Below are positions 32,019 to 45,879 of a stretch of DNA of 64,000 nucleotides, one piece after another; within the stretch, counting starts at the first letter, position 1, and each line of letters begins with the position of its first letter. The stretch is from Anolis sagrei (taxonomy: Eukaryota > Chordata > Lepidosauria > Squamata > Anolidae), in contig NC_090034.1 in assembly GCF_037176765.1 (NCBI RefSeq), positions 20,679,375 through 20,743,374 of the forward strand. The letters run 5' to 3'. A program made the translations under genes and the position numbers. The notes beneath the pieces are model-generated. The model was not told the origin of the DNA. It saw only the letters and a program-made list of their open reading frames with translations, and did not search any database.

Positions 32019-32507
32019 GCTGGATAACAATGCAGCAGGGAAACGTCCCAATTTCTGGTTGATGAGGTCTATCATCCCCTTCCGGAGCACAGTCAGCCCC
32101 TGGTTCTTTTTAAATAGTGGATTATTGAATGGGGATGCATTCCATTGAGCTAGGCAGGTTAAAGTGGAGTCAAACTGCATTAATTCTATAATGTAGACAC
32201 ACTGTGGGGCCCATGTGGCCAAGTGACATCAGAGTGTCGTTAAGATAGGAAAAGGAAGGAAGCAAGCAAGGAGAGGCCTGCAGTGTTTTGCTTTTGCCTG
32301 AGCCAACTGGGAAGGGAGAAATTCTGCCCTCTGATCTTTCCCTCTTGCAAAGTTAAACTATTTTTTGCACTTTTAACTGATTTGCAGCAATGAAAGAAAG
32401 GAGGAGAGAAATGGGGACAAGAGAAGATTAATTGGGGCCATCCTTACAGGGTGTTGGACCTTTGTTCTGGAGTTTTCTTTGCCTTCTGGTCTCTTCTGCC
32501 TTGGGTT

Positions 32508-32714
32508 TTAAATCTCCCGCTTCTTGCGCCGAGAGAGACGGGGAATATTAATGTACCCATTGGGAAGGCCGCCTGAGAGTGCAATCGCAAGGCTGTCCAG
32601 GTCAGACTGCTTCTGATTGTGGATCCAGGCCCTGATGGTCGGGTTGTCTTTGTGATCTGGGAGTTGTTTCAGGTTGGTTCCTAGCAAGGCTCTGACATCT
32701 TTGACAGTTAAAGG
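32508..32714 (-). CDS. MSLN: MSLN last exon, PLTVKDVR to stop, no GPI tail
   Basis: Ends SDLDSLAIALSGGLPNG, YINIPRLSRRKKREI, TAA. Mammalian mesothelin continues after PNG into a hydrophobic GPI signal; here a polybasic cluster and stop follow. No hydrophobic minus-strand exon was seen in the 2.4 kb downstream. Confidence 0.92.
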   Translation of the reverse strand, partial: PLTVKDVRALLGTNLKQLPDHKDNPTIRAWIHNQKQSDLDSLAIALSGGLPNGYINIPRLSRRKKREI

Positions 32715-35700
32715 CTGTTGGGAAAGAGTGAAACATGTGGGTCGTCTCCACCCTGTGGGTGTAAACCTCTCTGGCATGTTGGCATGGACCAGGCTGGATT
32801 AAGTGTTCTCACTCTAGGGATTTTCTAGGTCCTCCGGGATGACTGTAGGGTCAATGTCTGGGGGAGGCATTTCCTAGGATTGCATTGGAGGAGCCAGCAT
32901 TTCCCCCCAGGTGCCCTTACTCACCCTCAAGGAACCTCACTCACCATCAATGGCACTCATTTGCTCTCACTAGTTCTCACCAACAGCAATTGCTCTTACT
33001 CAACATCAGTGGCCCTCAGTTGCTCTCACTAGCCTTCACTCACCATCAACAGCCCTCACTCACCAGCAATTGCTCTCACTCAACATCTCTGGCCCTCATT
33101 TGCTCTCACTGGTCTTTACTCACCATCAATGGTCCTCACTCAACTTCACAGGCCTTCACTCACTATAAGTGACCTTCATTCACCTTCAATGCTCCCACTC
33201 ATTATCAGTGGCCTTTATTCAACTTCAGTGTCCCTCACTCAACCTTCCAGGCCTTCAATCACCATCAGTGGCCCCCACTCATTATCAGTGGCCTTCACTC
33301 TTCATCAATGCTCCTCACTCTACTTTGCAGGCCCTCACTCATCATCAGTGGCCTTCACTCTACTTCAGTTGCCTCCACTCACTATCAGTGTCCTTCACTC
33401 ATCATCAATACCCGTCACTCAACTTCATAGGCCTTCACTCATTATCAGAGGCCTTCACTCAACTTCAATGGCCCCCACTCACCATTAGTGGCCTTCAATC
33501 ACCATCAGTGGCCCCCACTCATTATCGGTGGCCTTCACTCTCTATCAATGCCCCTCACTCTACTTTGCACGCCCTCACTCATCATCAGTAGCCTTCACTC
33601 GACTTCAGTTGCCCCCACTCACTATCAGTGGCCTTCACTCACCATCAATACCCCTCACTCAACTTCATAGGCCTTCACTCATTATCAGTGGCCTTCATTC
33701 AACTTCAATGGTCCCTACTCACCATCAATGGCCTTCACTCACCATCAGTGGCCCCCACTCAACTTCAATGGCCCTCACTTGCTCTGACTGGCCCTATTTT
33801 GCTGTCTCTCTCCATCACTGAACCTTAGTTGCCCACGCTGTCTCCCATTCACCCTCAGTTGCCATCAGAGTGGCCTTCACTTACCAAAACAGATTCTTTT
33901 TTCAGTCTCTCGAATGTTTCGATGTCCATGTTGACATTATTTTTGCTCAGTGCCCTGAGGTCTTCAGCGGGTGCTCCTCCTGTAGTGAAAGAGATGAATG
34001 AAAAGGCTCTTCTTCTTTTTCATTCCATCCCTCCTTTCTCCCAAGACTGGGATACAATGGCTCGCATCCTGATTAAGCTACAAGATTGCAACACAAGCAA
34101 ATTAGCTAGATACAGCCAAATATTATTCTAAACGAGAGTAAAACTTTGGAAATATATTGTGTTTATTGTAATTTATTTACTGTAAAGACTAAACACTGAG
34201 TGATTTCCAAATGAGTGTCCTTGTTATGCTTTGCGAGGCAAGGAGGCTAGATTTCAAATTGCTTTTCTGGAAAGTATCACACATCAGCTGAATTCCAGCT
34301 GTGCTTTTCCATTTACTTTAGATTTCATTTATTATTATTATTATTTATTAATTTATTAATTTATTTTAATGTTTTATTGCTTTATTATTTTATTATTCTA
34401 CTATTTTATTCTGTTCTATTACTTTATTATTTTATTTTATTCATTATATTTTATTATATTATTTATATTATAAATAATATAATAATTATTATATTATTTA
34501 TTTTATTATTCTGTTCTATTTTATTATTTTATATTATTATATAATTATATTATATTATTGTTTTGTTTTATTTTAGCTTGGCCTCACCTAGGTACGGCTG
34601 AATGAATGTATAATAAGCGGGAAATTCATTGTGTCGGTCGGAAAAGGCTCGCTTGGCTTTCGGATAGAGGTTGTCCAAAATGGGTTGGGAACATTTGGAA
34701 GGGTTAAATTGAGTAGCCGTCCTGCCAAAAGGAAACACAATACAAAACTTAAAAACAGCAAGCAAAAAGAAATGTGATCAGAGTCCAACTCCCCCAGCTA
34801 TTGGTTATGACTAGAGTTAAATCTATTGAATCACTTGTATTTATTTTCCATGAAGTAGTTGAATCAATGATGCATCTACTCATTACAGAATGAATGCAGC
34901 ATTTTAGCTGTCATGGCACAATGCAATGGAATCCTGGGACTTGTAGTTTGCTGAGGCCCCAGCATACGTTGACATAAAAGTCTAAGTACTTTGCAAAGAT
35001 TCAACTCCCAGGATTTCTATACACATAATAGCCCTATTGTTCCGTCTTCCAGGAGCTTGGTTTGCATTGACCCTTACTTGCTTGAAATAGCATCCCTTTG
35101 TATTTCCCCCAGGGTTGCTACAGTCTTAGCAGCACCCTAATAATCAAACATTAACAGAGTCTGGAAGCCAGCCTGCAAGCCTTTTGCAGCTATTGGTTTA
35201 AAAAGTATCCTTTTGGTCTAGAGACCGCCCTTTTTCCTGGGGATGAGATCTCCATTTTGGAAAAGCTCTCCTGCCTTCTTTAGTATAGAAAAAGCCTCAG
35301 ATGTGCTGGTGGCCAAGCTAGGCAGCTTGGACAAGCCATTGTGAGTACGGTTAAGGTTACCCTCTCGCCTTTGAAACTGGTGCTGAGCTCAGATAGAGAA
35401 AGACCTGCTCTTTCCAAAGGACAGTAGCTCAGTGCTGGGGCAGGGAATATCTCAGGATTTCTCTGCCATTGAGAGAGGCTCCATTGCTTCATCTCCAAAA
35501 CTAATCTTGAGCTTAGATAGGGGAAGACCTGCTCTTTCCGAAAGATAACAGCTCAGGGTTAGGGTAAAAGATCCCAGGATTTTTCTACCATTGGGGAAAA
35601 GTTAACTTGGTAACTGAAGGAAAAAGGAAAGAAAGAAGATCTATATGGTTTCCCAAATTGACTGTTTCTGTTTGTAACTTCATCAAGCTGTGCCAAGTCT

Positions 35701-36380
35701 GTCAAGAACTTTGAAAAATAAATGTTCTGTTGATGTTCAAATCTGGATTGGCCTCAGTTGCTGAGAATCTTGAGCTTCTAAGAAAGGCACCCGCGGTTCA
35801 CCCAGATAAAGAGAGAAGCACATCTTAGTTTTAACTATATCGTGTCTGGGTGTGACGGCACACCTATAGTGCATATAGATCCCAAAATTTGCAAGTTTGG
35901 TTCCTGGCTTCATAGCAACCATGAGGAATGAAATAAACTCTGTAACAATAAATAACTCTTGGGATTATGGCTTTCCTCACGCAATGGTTATGTATGAATC
36001 AAGGGTAGCCAACGTTTCTTTGAATTTGGGGTCCCAAAAGCCTACTGCGAGTATGCGTTTGGAACCCAGATTTGCTAAATCCTTTTTTTGCAAGCCCATT
36101 TTGACCTAATTGATACTCACTTGAGGGCGTTTTCGTCTATCTGATTGAGCTGTTCCTGAGTCAGGAGGCACGCATATCTTGTTCCTATGGCATCCAAAGC
36201 CGTGCCGTTCATTGGACCTCCGGAATCGACGTACCGCTCAATGAGCAACTTGGCCTGAAAGAAAAGCATTTGAAACCCCAAACGGATCAATATTTAAATG
36301 TGAGATCTTCTTCTCTCCCAACTAGACCCCACAGGGCCATTCTCTTAAAGTTCTCACTAAAACCAGGAGCAAATTCTCCA

Positions 36381-36414
<34 letters not shown>

Positions 36415-39400
36415 TCCCTGCTTTATCTCTCTGGTTACTACTGTAGAGATCTTTATATTGTCACGACGATATAGACATCCTATAAAACAAAGAATGACTA
36501 CACTATAGAATTAATGTAGTTTGACTCCACTTGAACTGCAATGGCTCAATGCTATGGCAGCATTGGCAGTTGTAGTTTTTACAAACCTTCCCTACCCAAG
36601 CGTGCTTGCTATCTTGCCAAATTACAGCTACAATTAGCATTGAGTCATAGTGTGCAAAGTGGCCTCAAACTGCATTAATTCCACAGTATAGATGCACCCA
36701 AGGAGATAGCCAGATTGGGGAGGGGGGGAAAAAACCAAACAAACCAGTTCTAAATTACCATGTCATCTTCAGGCAAGACGCTCAACAAAGAATTGAGTGT
36801 TTCGGGTGAAGTGTAGTTCCATTTTTTAATATCTTCTTCATTTGTGACAGGCATCAAGAATCCCATGTTGGGGAGAAGGCTGGAGGGATATCCATTTGGA
36901 AACTCCTGCAGAAAGAAACCACAAAAGCAAGCAAGCATTTGTTATGGCTGGATGGCCATCTGTCAGGGGTGCTTTGATTGTGCTTTTCCTGCATGGCAGG
37001 AGGTTGGACTAGATGAACGTTATGTCTTCCTTTATGGCAGAAAGAGGTTGGACTGGGTGCCCTTTGGGGGTCCTTTCCAACTCTACGACACCACAGATAT
37101 TTACCCTCCTGTTGTGTAAATATCTGCTTGTGGTGTTACACTAACATCAACGTTGTGTTGCCATTGTTTCATATACCACTCCAGAGTGCAGCCGACCACT
37201 GCTATGCACACATTTGCCATTCTCAGCTCAACACGTCTGCATTTATTCTGTGCATGCATGACAATTCATCTTAAAGGAACATGGCACAAAATGATCACTG
37301 GTATCTTATTCACCCAGTTTTTAACCAAGTTAGAAACAACTAAAAAGCACAGAACGACACCAATGAAACCCTGTCCTTCTGAGCCAAGGAAGTAATTATT
37401 ACCTGGTCCAGATTCTGTTTCAATGCCAGCAGTTGGTCATAAGTGAAAGCATAGGACGAGATTGTTGGGAGACTTTCCACCAGCCTTTGGCCTTTCAGAC
37501 ATGCTTTTAAATCCTCTGGCGAATACCAAATCGGCAGTAACTCGTCCTTCAGCATCTCATCAGTTATAGTTTGGTCTGGTGAGCATTCTCCTGAAAGAAA
37601 AACCAACTTGAGACCTTTCAAATCCAACCCACTATTAGGAACAAATAAGACAGGGAGCAACCTTGGCCTTGGATCCGATTGAAGCACTGTCAGGTCCAAA
37701 AGATGGTCACAGATACACATTAACCTTTACATGTCATTGTGTATCTGTTCATGCTTGGTCCCAATGCTAAGGAGAACTCCAAAACCCATCTGTTTGGTCC
37801 CTGCAGGCCTGTCTATGCAAACTAGTAGCCTAGAAATCCTTCCATTGAGATATGATTATTGGAAGGGCCTTTTGGATAGTATGGGACTCCTTCCACTAAG
37901 ATATAGTGATTGGAGATGTGTTTGGGATAGTCTAGAACTCCTTCCATTGATTTATAATTATTGGAAGGGCCTTTTGGATTGTGTCTAGAACTCCTTCCAC
38001 TGAGATATAATTATTGGAGGGGTGTTTTGGATAGTCTAGAAACACTTCCACTGAGATATAATTTTAGAAGGGCTTTTTTGGATAGTCTAGAACCCTTTCA
38101 ACTGATATATAATTATTGGAAGTGCCTGTTGGATAGCCTATAACTCTTTCCACTAAAATATAACCATTGGAAGGGCCTTTCAGATAGTCTAGAACTCCTC
38201 CCACTGAAATTTAATTATTAGAAGGGCCTTTGGGGTAGTCTAGAACCCCTTTTCATTGAGATCTAATTATTGAGCTTTCTTGGATAGCCTAGAACCCCTT
38301 CCACTGATATATAATTATTAAGGGGAGTTTGGGATAGTCTTTAACTTCTTCTATTGATATCCAATTATTGGAAGGGATATGGATAGTCTAGATCCAATTA
38401 TTGGAAGGCATTCAGATAGTCTAGAACTCCTTCCATTGAGAGCTGGTTATTGTAAGGGGTTTTGGGATTGTCTAAAACTTTTTCCACCGAGATATAATTA
38501 TTGGAGGGGCTTTGGGGATTGTCTAGTACTCCTTTCAATGAGATATGATTATTGGAAAGGATTTGTGTATAGTTTATAACTCCTTCCACGGAAATAATGA
38601 TTATTGGAACGGCTTTTTGGATAGATTGGAACTCCTTCCACTTTTTCCACTGAGATCTGATTATAGGAAATGATTTTGCATAGTCTAGATTTAATTATTG
38701 AAAGGGATTTTTGAATAGTCCTGAATTTCTATTGAGATCTAATTGGAATGCATTTTGGATAGTCTAGAACTTCTTCCACTGGGATATTATTGGGAGGGAT
38801 TTTGGATAATATAGAATTTCTTCCACTCAGATATAATTATTGGAGGAGCTTTGGGGATAGCATCAAATTCTTTCCACTGAGATCTGATTATTGGAAGGGA
38901 TTTGGGATAGTCTAGAAATCCTTTCCCTGAGATCTGGTTATTGGGAGGACTTTTGAATAACGGCATCACTGTTCAAACCACTTTATTGTATTGTTAACGC
39001 ACCTGTGTCACGTTTCTGCCTGGATGATTGGAGCTTGGACCAAAACACCTGGACCAAAGACTGAAGCTGTTTTCGTGGCATGTGAAAACGCTCTGCATAC
39101 TGTTTCAGCCATGGGATTAAAACGTCCTACAAAAGGCAGAAAAAATCCATATAATGAAAGGTTTAAGGATGAATAAACTCTCTGCAATTCTCAACAGACT
39201 GAACTCAATGTACCCAAGACTTTCTTTAGTCTAGGGGTGCATCTTCCCTGTACGGTTAATGCAGTTTGACACCACTTTGACTGCCATGGCTCAATGATTT
39301 GGATGGCTGAAAACTGTAGTTTTGGACCCCATCTATACTGCCATATAAAATCCAGATTATCTTCTTTGATAATCTGGATTATATGGCAATGTAGAAGGGG

Positions 39401-42400
39401 CCTTAGGTACAAATGCCAAATAGCAAAAATAAATTCTCCATCATTCGGACTAAAAAGAGACCGGAGTCCTGCCGCCTTCTTCCACTTCTTCCTCTCATCT
39501 TCTTCATCTTCTTTCTCCTCCTAGTGTTCTTCCTTTTCCTCTTTCTCTTCCTCTCTTCCTTTTCCTTTTCCTCTTCTTCCTCTTCCTCCTTCACCGCTTC
39601 TTCTTCATCTTCCTTCTTTTCTTCCTTTTCATCTTCTTCCTCCTTCTCTTCTTCTTCCTTTCCATCTTCTTTATCTTCTTCCTCTTTCTCCTCCTCCTCT
39701 TCCTCTATACTTTTCTCCTCCTTCTCTTCCTCTTCTTCATCTTCTTTCTCCCCCTCCTCTTTTTCTCCTCCTATTCTTCTTCCTCTTCTTCCCCTTCCTC
39801 TTCTTCCTCTTCCTCTTCTGCTGCCTCCTCTTTCTCTTTTTCACCATCCTCTTCTTCTTTGTCTTCCCCTTTCTCTGCTCCTTTGCAAAAATGCTCCCAA
39901 ATTGTCCTCATGGACTGCTGAGACAGAGACATCTTTTCTTTCTGACAGTTCAGTGTATATTAGTGCTTTTCAACCTATGGTCTGTGAACTACCAGTGGTC
40001 TGCAAGAACTAAAATATGGTCTGTGGCCTCACTACTACACTATTAAAACGAGTGCGACTGGTCTCACAAAACTCTCTTACAGTGTTGTTGTTGTTCATTC
40101 GTCTCCGACTCTTCGTGACCTCATGGACCAGCCCACGCCAGAGCTCCCTGTCGGCCATCACCACCCCCAGCTACTTCAAGGTCAGTCCAGTCACTTCAAG
40201 GATGCCATCTATCCATCTTGCCCTCTTCCTTTTTCCTTCCACTTTCCCCAGCATAATTGTCTTCTCTAGGCTTTCCTGTCTCCTCATGATGTGGCCAAAG
40301 TACTTCAACTTTGTCTCTAGTATCCTTCCCTCCAATGAGCAGTCAGGCTTTATTTCCTGGAGGATGGACTGGTTGGATCTTCTCGCAGTCCAAGGCACTC
40401 TCAGAACTTTCCTCCAACACCACAGTTCAAAAGCATCTATCTTCCTTCGCTCGGCCTTCCCTAAGGTCCAGCTCTCACATCTGTAGGTTACTACAGGGAA
40501 TACCATGGCTTTGACTAGGTGGATCTTTGTTGCCAGTCTGATGTCTCTACTCTTTACTATTTTATCGAGACTGGACATTGATCTCCTCCCAAGAAGTAAG
40601 CGTCTTCTCATTTCCTGGCCACAGTCTGCATCTGCAGTAATCTTTGCGCCTAAAAATACAAAGTCTGTCACGGCCTCCACGTTTTCTCCCTCTATTTCCC
40701 AGTTGTCAATCATTCTTGTTGCCACAATCTTGGTTTTTTTGATGTTTAGCTGCAACCCGGCTTTTGCGCTTTCTTCTTTCACCTTGATTAGAAGGCTCCT
40801 CAGCTCCTCCTCGCTTTCGGCCATCAGAGTGGTGTCATCTGCATATCTGAGGTTGTTAATGTTTCTTCCAGCAATTTTCACCCCAGCCTTGCATTCCTCA
40901 AGCCCCGCACATCGCATGATGTGTTCTGCATACATGTTAAAAAGGTTGGGTGAGAGGATGCAGCCTTGCCGTACGCCTTTCCCAATCTTGAACCAGTCTG
41001 TTGTTCCGTGGTCAGTTCTGACTGTTGCTACTTGGTCCTTGTACAGATTCCTCAGGAGAGAGACAAGGTGGCTTGGGATGCCCATCCCACCAAGAACTTG
41101 CCACAATTTATTATGATCCACACAGTCAAAGGCTTTAGAGTAGTCAATGAAGCAAAAATAGATGTTTTTCTGAAACTCCCTGCCTTTCTCCATTATCCAG
41201 CGGATATTTGCAATCTGGTCTCTTGTTCCTCTGCCTTTTCTAAACCCAGCTTGAACATCTGGCAACTCTCGCTCCATGTGGTGCTGGAGTCTTCCTTGCA
41301 GGATCTTGAGCATTACCTTACTGGCATGAGAAATAAGGGCCACTGTACGGAAGTTTGAGCAGTCTTTTGCATTTCCCTTTTTTGGTATGGGGATATAAGT
41401 TGATTATTTCCAGTCTGATGGCCATTCTTGTGTTTTCCATATTTGCTGGCATATGGCATGCATCACCTTGACAGCATCATCTTTTGAGATTTTAAACAGT
41501 TCAGCTGGGATCCTGTCGTCTCCTGCTGCCTTGTTGTTAGCAATGCTTCTTAAGGCCCTGTTGGGGTTCAGCCTGAGTTTGAACTTGAACCTGATTCTCT
41601 GTTTGTTCCTCCTGATGCTAATGAAAGTATATTTACTGATGCTAGTGGAAATGTACCTTCTGATGTCAATGCTCCTGAAATTAGTGAGGAAGAATCTGCT
41701 GTAGGTTTGGAAAATGCCAATGTTCCTGAAATTAGTGAGGAAGGAACTTCTGTAGATTTGGAAAATGAAAGTACCAGTGTTAATGAGAATGTTGCAGAGG
41801 GAGACCTTGAACTTTCCCTCCCTTCTGCACCTGTTAACTGTAATGACAACAGAAGGAGTCAAATCTGGGAAGACAGAAATAAAACACTCAGTTTGCGTCG
41901 TTCCTCCCGAATTCAAGAATTAAAAACATTGGCCTCAAAACAGTGGGCCGGTTCACAGAACCGATTCTTGAGTTTTAATTGCAATACGCCAGGCTGATTC
42001 CCTCAGTTCAGGCATCGTTTCAGAATTGATGAAGACCTTGGCAGTTCTCCCGGTTCCCTGGCCATAGTATGGAAAGATTTCTAGGATATCAAGTACGGTT
42101 AGTAGATTGCTAACAGCTTCAAGTATTTCTCAGAGAGGCTTGTGGTTTTGCCTTGTCCATTTAAATTCATGTTTGCTGATTTTGCTGTGGCTTTTGACTT
42201 GCATTTTTCCTTTATTTTGTAACTATTTTTCTTCAATAAAAAAGGATTGTTTTTCACAGACAAGTGTGGTGGATAGTTATCTTAGGCCTCGTTCTCTGCT
42301 CTGGATTACAACAGGCCCATTCCACCTCACTCCTCAGGATGTCTGGTTCTAATTCATTCACCACACCGTCAAAACTCTCCTCGATATTATTATCCTTCCT

Positions 42401-45400
42401 ATACAGATCTTCTGTATAGTCTCGCCACCTTCTCTTGATCTCTTCAGCTTCTGTTAGGTCCCTGCCATCTTTGTTTCTTATCATACCAATTTTTGCCTGA
42501 AATTTACCTCCAATGTTTCTAATTTTCTGGAAGAGGTCTCTTGTCCTTCCTATTCTGTTGTCTTCTTCCACTTCCATGCATTGCTTATTTAAAAATAGTT
42601 CCTTATCTCTTCTGGCTAACCTCTGGAATTGCGCATTTAACTGGGCATATCTCCCCTTATCCCTGTTTCCTTTTGCTTTCCTCCTTTCTTGGGCTACTTC
42701 CAGTGTCTCAGCAGACAACCGTTTTGCCTTCTTGGTTTTCTTTTTCTTTGGGACGTACTTTGTTGCCGCCTCCTGAACAATGTCGCGGACTTCTGTCCAT
42801 AGTTCTTCTGGAACTCTGTTTACTAAATTTAGTCCTTCAAATCTGTTCTTCACTTCCACTGTATATTCGCTAGGAATTTTAGTGAGATCATATCTAACTG
42901 GTCTGTGTATTTTCCCTGATCTCTTTAGCTTTATTCTAAACTGAGCAATAAGAAGTTCGTGAGTTGAGCTACAGTCAGCCCCAGGTCTTGTTTTCACCGA
43001 CTGGATGGATGTCCGCCACCTTTGGCTGCAAAGGATGTAGTCAATCTGATTTCGGTGCTGACCATCTGGTGATGTCCATGTATAAAGCCGTCTTTTAGGT
43101 TGTTGGAAGAGAGTGTTTGTTATACACAGCGAGTTTTCCTGGCAAAATTCTATCAGCCTGCGTCCCGCTTCATTTTGTTCTCCCAGACCATGCTTGCCTG
43201 TGATCCCAGTTGTCATTTGACTTCCCACCTTGGCATTCCAGTCTCCTGTAATGAAAATAATGTCTCTTTTTGGTGTATTATCCAGTAGGTCCTGCAGATC
43301 CTCATAGAACAGATCTACTTCTGCTTCTTCAGCAGCTGTGGTTGGGGTGTATATTTGGATCACTGTGATGTTGAAAGGCTTTCCTTGCACTCGAATTGAG
43401 ATCATTCTGTCATTTTTTGGGTTGTATCCAAGCACTGCTTTAGCGAATTTCTTATTAATTATGAAGGCTACTCCATTTCTTCGATGTTCCTCTTGTCCGC
43501 AGTAGTAGATCTGGTGGTCATCTGATGTGAAGTGGCCCATTCCAGTCCATTTCAGTTCGCTGACCCCCAGAATGTCTATCTTTAGTCTTGACATCTCACC
43601 AATAACAACATCCAGTTTGCCCTGGCTCATAGATCTTACATTCCAGGTTCCTATGGTGTGTTGATCTTTAGAGCATCGGATTCGTCGTTCACCTCCAGTA
43701 CCGTCGGCCGCTAGCCTTCCTTTCGGCTTTGAGCTGGCTGCGTCATCACATCTGGGGCTAGTTGAACTTATCCTCTGCTCCTCCCCAGTAGCATTTTGGC
43801 CATCTTCCGACCTGGGAGTCCCATCTTCCAATGGCATACCGACATATCTCTGGTTGTACTGGTCCATTTAGTTTTCTTGGCAAGGATACTGGAGTGGTTT
43901 GCCATTGCCTTCCCCAGGGATCACGCTTGGTCTGACCTCTCTGCCACGACCGTCCCGTCTTGGGTGGCCCTTCACGGTTTCGCTCATGACATCATTGAGG
44001 TGCTCAAGCTCCAGCGCCACAACAAGGCGGTGATCCTTTGCTGGAGTCCTATGCTTACAGTGTTAATGCTTTGCTGGTGATCCTTTGCTTACAGTGTTAA
44101 TGCTTATTAAATATGGTTTTCTGTGGGTGAGCAGATGGCGCCTACTGGATGACAGGTGTTCTGTATCAGAAACTAGAGCTGATGTGGTCTATCCAATACA
44201 ATTTTCTGAATCAACACCACAAATAACCAAACCGAATCTAAAGTTGACCAAAAACTATTTCGTGACCCTTTCGGTGTTAATGTTGGAGAGTGGTCCTTGG
44301 TCAAGTGGTCCCTGGCCAAAACAAGGTTGGGAACCACTGATGTATATAAATATTATAGTAAATATAGGTAGATAACTTACCTTTGGGATCATTTGCAGGA
44401 TGCTGGGATTAAATGTACGGATCAAGCCCGTCAGCTCATTTAAGGTGGAAGGGGACCACTCGGAAGGAGGCCTGAGAGGAAAAGAGGGAACCCATGGTTA
44501 AATCAAATCTATCAATAATAAGAATAAGAAAGCCCACAGAACTAGGAAATCTCGGGATGCATTTCAAACTCCAAAACCAGGAGGGAAACACTTACCCCAA
44601 TGGGGCGTCTCCTTTTTGAAGGACGTCTCGGATGGCTTTGATTTGATCCAGAGTAAAGGAGGGGCATCGATTCAACTCTTTTAGCAAATTTATGCCAGAG
44701 GCCACAATATAATCCGCACCGAGGTCACAAACAAGGCCTCCCAAAACTTCAGCCTCTTCCTTGGTTACTTGGACACCGCTGATCTTCTAAAGGAATATTT
44801 TTCAAAAACAGATTGCATTATATGGAAGAAAAGATTGTGCTTGTCAATGGATGCGAGCATCTGAATGTAGCAAGTCAATGGAATAACCAATTGGTTTTCA
44901 CCACATTTCACTGCAAATTTCAGGAGCAACGGAATCTGTCTTTACTCACCAGGCAAGACAAACCCTCAGAAAGCAGCCGTGTTCTTTCCGGAGAACCTTT
45001 CTCCAGCAATTCCAGGTTGGCTTTCCCAATGCGGCTGATGTGCTCTTCACAGCTTCCAGTGTAATCTAAAGGACTAAAAGCAGGAAAAAAAATTATTCTC
45101 CAACCTCCCAGCCTCCAACTGGCTGCTCCTCCTTTTGCTGGAAGATGAAAGGATTGTCCAAAATAAATCTCAAAATGCTTCTGGTCCTGAGCATTTTGGA
45201 TAAGGACAAGAGAAAAACTGCAAGTGGGAGTTGTAGTTCTGCAAGAGGCCAAAGAGAAGGCCTTGCCAAACTACAACCCCCATAATTTTCTAGCATTGAG
45301 CCATTGCAGTAAAACAGGGGTCAAACTGCATTTATTCTGCATTTCGGAACCAGACTTAGAGCCATCTCATTCCTGAGACTGTCATCAGGCAAAGTTAAGA

Positions 45401-45839
45401 AGAACAAACAAGGAATGCTCTTGAATTTCTACATTGTTGTTGTTGTTGTTTATTCTATGCATTGATCCGCAGTGATGAAAATAGGATCGAAATGCATTTA
45501 TTCTGTATTTTCAAGGCAGCCTTGGAGTTGTTGGGAAGAACAAACAAGGAATGCTTTTGTGATCTATTGTTTCATCTGCTTCCTTGCAGAGTCTAAATTT
45601 GGGAACTGTCGTTGACTTTTCAGTTGTGGCTTTGATGGCATTGGTTCGAATGACTTGTTCTTGGGCTGCCAGAATCAGGCCCTCCATCTCCTTTTTCACA
45701 GTTCCATTTGTGAGCCACAGCCATGTTTTTTCTTTGTCAATTTGGCTCTCAATTTTTGCCAGAAACTGTCTATGGAGTACCTTCTTTTGCCAGTTTCTCT
45801 TCTGCTCTGGATTGTGTTTTGTGGTATTCACTCTTTGTC

Positions 45840-45879
<40 letters not shown>

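Noticed and set aside
33129-33670. Plus-strand His/Ser/Leu-rich frames
   Set aside because: Frames of a 30 bp minisatellite; a unit divisible by three keeps every register open.
39413-40012. 199-codon Ser/Phe-rich frame
   Set aside because: Again a polypyrimidine tract, in an intron and antisense to MSLN.
41707-41997. Possible host gene with RRSSRIQELK motif
   Set aside because: It lies wholly within the solo LTR nested in the BovB LINE.
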